From Deinococcus sp. (GTDB taxonomy: Bacteria > Deinococcota > Deinococci > Deinococcales > Deinococcaceae): DNA of 16,374 bases. The notes beneath the pieces were generated by a model. It did not search any database. It worked only from the letters and a program-made list of their open reading frames with translations, and was not told the origin of the DNA. This document shows positions 14,523 to 16,374 of this stretch, one piece after another; position 1 is the stretch's first letter; each line of letters begins with the position of its first letter. The DNA is taken from contig JAGLBK010000035.1 of the NCBI GenBank assembly GCA_018260275.1, positions 1-16,374 of the forward strand, given 5' to 3'. The translations under genes were made by a program, and so were the position numbers.

Positions 14523-15230
14523 ATGCAACCCGAGCGCGTTTCTCCTGCCCTCGCCCCCCTTCTGGAACGCCTGCGCGGTCATCTGATCGTCAGTGTTCAG
14601 GCCGATGAGGGCAGTCCTCTGCGCGACCCTTCGCATATCGTCGCGCTTTCCCGGGCGGCCTTACTGGGCGGTGCGGCGGCCCTGCGGCTGCGCTCCGGGG
14701 AAGATATTGGGGCGGTGCGGCAGCAGACGGGCGTTCCCATTATCGGCCTGACCAAGCACGATCACCCCGGCACCCAGGTTTACATTACTGCTACGCCCCC
14801 TGAAGTCGCGGAGGTGGCGGCTGCCGGAGCCGACATCGTGGCTTTCGACGCCACGGAGCGTCCCCGGCCCTACACCGTGCGGGCGCTTACCGAAGCCGTT
14901 CACGCCGCCGGAAAACTGGCGATGGCCGACATCAGCACGCTAGAAGAAGCTCAGGCGGCCTACAGCGCGGGTGTAGACATCGTAAGCACGACCATGAGCG
15001 GCTACACGCCCTACAGCCCGCAGCAGCCCGGGCCTGATTTCGCGCTGATGGGCGCCCTCAAAGCGGTTGGCCTGCCCTTTATCGCTGAAGGCAAACTGAA
15101 CACCCCCGAGCTGGCTGCCCACGCCCTCAAAGCAGGTGCCCTGTGCGTGGTGGTCGGCAGCGCCATTACCCGCCCCGACCAGGTCACGCGCTGGTTTGCC
15201 GACGCGATACGCAAAAGCCAGAGGGAATAG
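14523..15230 (+). CDS. nanE: N-acetylmannosamine-6-phosphate 2-epimerase
   Basis: 235 residues, the normal size of this TIM-barrel epimerase. Family blocks are HLIVSVQA (20-27), PIIGLTKHD (72-80) with the likely catalytic Lys78, MADISTLEEA (134-143), VDIVSTTMSGYT (151-162), FIAEGKLNTPE (186-196) with the likely catalytic Glu189, and VVVGSAITRP (209-218) for phosphate binding. It converts ManNAc-6-phosphate to GlcNAc-6-phosphate in the cytosol. No other sialic acid catabolic gene is in view, so salvage of amino sugars together with the divergent nagZ is the simplest reading. The start at 14523 follows TATGCT by 7 bases; the longer in-frame starts upstream fall inside the nagZ region. A strong terminator follows directly. 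Confidence 0.93.
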   Translation: MQPERVSPALAPLLERLRGHLIVSVQADEGSPLRDPSHIVALSRAALLGGAAALRLRSGEDIGAVRQQTGVPIIGLTKHDHPGTQVYITATPPEVAEVAAAGADIVAFDATERPRPYTVRALTEAVHAAGKLAMADISTLEEAQAAYSAGVDIVSTTMSGYTPYSPQQPGPDFALMGALKAVGLPFIAEGKLNTPELAAHALKAGALCVVVGSAITRPDQVTRWFADAIRKSQRE

Positions 15231-15236
15231 AAAACA

Positions 15237-15270
15237 AAACAGCAGGCCCCAGTTACGGGGTCTGCTGTTT
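15237..15270. terminator. Bidirectional terminator between nanE and rpsP
   Basis: A 14-bp stem joins 15237-15250 (AAACAGCAGGCCCC) to 15257-15270 (GGGGTCTGCTGTTT), with one G-T wobble and the loop AGTTAC. The arms begin and end in A and T runs, and on minus the hairpin continues into GTTTTGTTTT. It sits 6 bases after the nanE stop and 16 bases after the rpsP stop, so it can end both convergent transcripts. Confidence 0.9.
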
Positions 15271-15286
15271 AACGCTCAGCTGCTGT

Positions 15287-15532
15287 TTAGAACTTGACGC
15301 CCTGCGACTTCAGCAGGCGGCGGGCGGTCTGGGTGGGCTGGGCACCCTGGGCGAGCCAGTACTCGACGCGCTCGTTGTTGACCTTCAGGTAGTTCTCAGA
15401 GGTCTTACGAGGGTCGTAGTGGCCGAGGTTCTCGATGTAGCCACCGTCACGCGGACGACGGGCATCGGCAACGACGATACGGTAGTGGGGGTTATGGGTA
15501 GCACCGAAACGGGACAGACGAATTTTAACCAT
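15287..15532 (-). CDS. rpsP: 30S ribosomal protein S16
   Basis: 81 residues, full length for bS16. It starts MVKIRLSRFGATHNPHYRIVV, continues with DARRPRDGGYIENLGHYDP and ends with the TQTARRLLKSQG helix. It binds 16S rRNA early in assembly of the small subunit. GAGG about 11 bases before the ATG on minus is the likely ribosome site. In many bacteria rpsP heads an operon with a KH-domain protein, rimM and trmD. Here the gene is followed after 16 bases by a terminator and then the convergent nanE, so it is transcribed alone or as the last gene. A possible promoter far upstream is not convincing enough to list. Confidence 0.97.
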   Translation of the reverse strand: MVKIRLSRFGATHNPHYRIVVADARRPRDGGYIENLGHYDPRKTSENYLKVNNERVEYWLAQGAQPTQTARRLLKSQGVKF

Positions 15533-15750
15533 TGCAAAAGACCTCGGGAGTATTTGTTTTGAGGGTAACGTCCCCAGGTTAGGCTGGAGAACATACGCCC
15601 GTCAGCAGCCAGAATCGGAGCGCACCGAACAAGAGTATCAGAATTCGGGTGGCGTAGGCAAGTGGTTTGAGAGGCTTAGAGCCTTGGGTGTTACTCAGAA
15701 CTGCGAGATTGCGCCAGGATGGAACGGAATGAACTCAAGTTTTCCCGGTG
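15533..15750. other. Upstream region of rpsP, no gene seen
   Basis: These bases hold the rpsP leader and presumably its promoter. I see no coding frame with plausible codon use, only small hairpins such as GGCTTAGAGCC. The repeat and MITE begin immediately to the right. Confidence 0.5.
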
Positions 15751-16216
15751 GCCCCCTCACCCCTTGCTTCGCAAGGCCCTCTCCCACAAGGGTAGAGGGT
15801 CCAAAACCATACTCTAGCCTGAGCGCCTTTAGCCCTCTCCACTTGTGGGCTGACTAACGCACACATCTTCCTCATAAATTTAAAGGTCTCAGGCACGCGC
15901 TTTTCTCTTTTTTGCACAGGCTATGTAAGACCTCTCACTATCAGATATTGCTGAATCAGTGCTGAGAAGTTTTTCCTCGTCCTGCACCTAGCTGGGAGGT
16001 GGAAATCACAGTTACAAAGTTCTGCCGTCATGGCTGCGAGCCAGGTTCCCCACTCAAAGAGCGAGAAGTTATACGTCTCATGAACTCCAAGCTTGTAAAA
16101 ATGTAAACCTATTTTTTCGGCCTAGACGAGTAATCTAGCATTAGAAAAATGTGTGCGTTAGTCAGCCACTTGTGGGAGAGGGAGGGAGCCGCAAAGCGGC
16201 GGAAGGGTGAGGGGGC
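15751..16216. repeat. Long palindromic repeat, copy 2, split by a MITE-like insertion
   Basis: The left part (15751-15849) carries GCCCCCTCACCC, the TTGCTTCGCAA hairpin, CCCACAAGGGTAGAGGG (15783-15799) and its partner CCCTCTCCACTTGTGGG (15833-15849; 15 of 17 bases paired). The right part resumes at 16177 and ends with GGGTGAGGGGGC (16205-16216). Removing the insertion and one target copy leaves about 139 bp, closely matching copy 1. As in copy 1, GTGTGACCAAC and GACATCTCGCA follow the right end. Confidence 0.8.
15839..16176. mobile_element. MITE-like element (316 bp) with its 11-bp target duplication
   Basis: The 17-bp terminal repeats CTGACTAACGCACACAT (15850-15866) and ATGTGTGCGTTAGTCAG (16149-16165) are perfect inverted copies, with weaker similarity for about 9 bases further inward. 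The element is flanked by CCACTTGTGGG at 15839-15849 and 16166-16176, an exact 11-bp duplication (a 9-bp duplication is equally consistent because the ends overlap by symmetry). The interior is AT-rich and has no transposase-sized frame. Ends beginning CTGACT and a 9-11 bp duplication fit mobilisation by an IS4-family (IS50-like) transposase. The fragment at the left window edge has a different end sequence and need not be the driver. Confidence 0.88.
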
Positions 16217-16297
16217 GTGTGACCAACCGTAACTTCGACATCTCGCATTTCCGAGCGACACCCAACCCCCTTTCCTGTTTGGCTCACCGGCCTAACG

Positions 16298-16374
16298 CTA
16301 TTTAAACACCGGGCTGACCGCCTGCCCGTTTTGCCGCAGCTGAAAGGCCATTCGGCCGGCGCCGAAGATAGGAC
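16298..16374 (-). CDS. Possible C-terminal end of a protein gene entering from the right
   Basis: On minus one frame from the window edge reads PIFGAGRMAFQLRQNGQAVS and then PVFK before TAG at 16300-16298. Third positions are about 79 percent G or C, as in the other genes here, while the competing open frame is not biased. Only about 25 residues are visible, so no function can be proposed and the call itself is tentative. Confidence 0.4.
   Translation of the reverse strand, partial: PIFGAGRMAFQLRQNGQAVSPVFK

Noticed and set aside
15751..16216. CRISPR-like array of repeats
   Set aside because: There are only two inverted arms per element and no regular spacers; the structure is a palindromic repeat with an insertion.

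Overview
The window reads as a chromosomal segment of a GC-rich bacterium, most likely a member of Deinococcus. This is inferred from three things: gene content (stand-alone rpsP, a triple-FAS1 secreted protein, an FtsK with a long helical linker), high GC at third codon positions, and five genes whose start codon lies 7-8 bases after a TANNNT -10 hexamer. That last layout is typical of the leaderless mRNAs known from Deinococcus. No rRNA, tRNA or CRISPR array is visible.

Layout. Bases 1-346 hold a decayed IS4-type transposase running off the left edge. Bases 347-646 are non-coding. Bases 647-3648 (minus) are a four-gene co-directional block: two tandem paralogous two-helix membrane proteins of unknown function, an SPFH/stomatin-type protein and an NfeD-type partner. 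Divergent from it, on plus, are a double-cassette ABC ATPase (3789-5219) and a MalY/PatB-type C-S lyase aminotransferase (5260-6411). Bases 6412-6866 are non-coding and carry a long palindromic repeat. On minus follow a secreted three-domain FAS1 protein (6867-8480), FtsK (8699-11986), a double GNAT acetyltransferase (12083-12976) and a NagZ-type GH3 hexosaminidase (12978-14459). Divergent from nagZ is nanE (14523-15230, plus), which shares a convergent terminator with rpsP (15287-15532, minus). Bases 15533-16297 are non-coding. They carry a second copy of the palindromic repeat, interrupted by a 316-bp MITE-like insertion with 17-bp perfect terminal inverted repeats and an 11-bp target duplication. 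A short reading frame at the right edge may be the end of another minus-strand gene.

How the genes may work together. SPFH and NfeD proteins are a classical partner pair in membrane microdomains, and the two upstream paralogues could belong to the same membrane unit. NagZ and NanE both act on N-acetyl amino sugars (wall recycling or salvage). They are divergently transcribed from a 63-bp spacer holding two near-identical palindromic sites. FtsK is the division and chromosome-segregation translocase and has its own leaderless promoter.

Most distinctive observations: the nested MITE-in-repeat; the dense use of leaderless starts, which relocates two start codons; the paired operator-like sites between nagZ and nanE; the nested inverted repeat between the membrane-protein block and the ABC gene; and the unknown paralogue pair beside the SPFH/NfeD genes.
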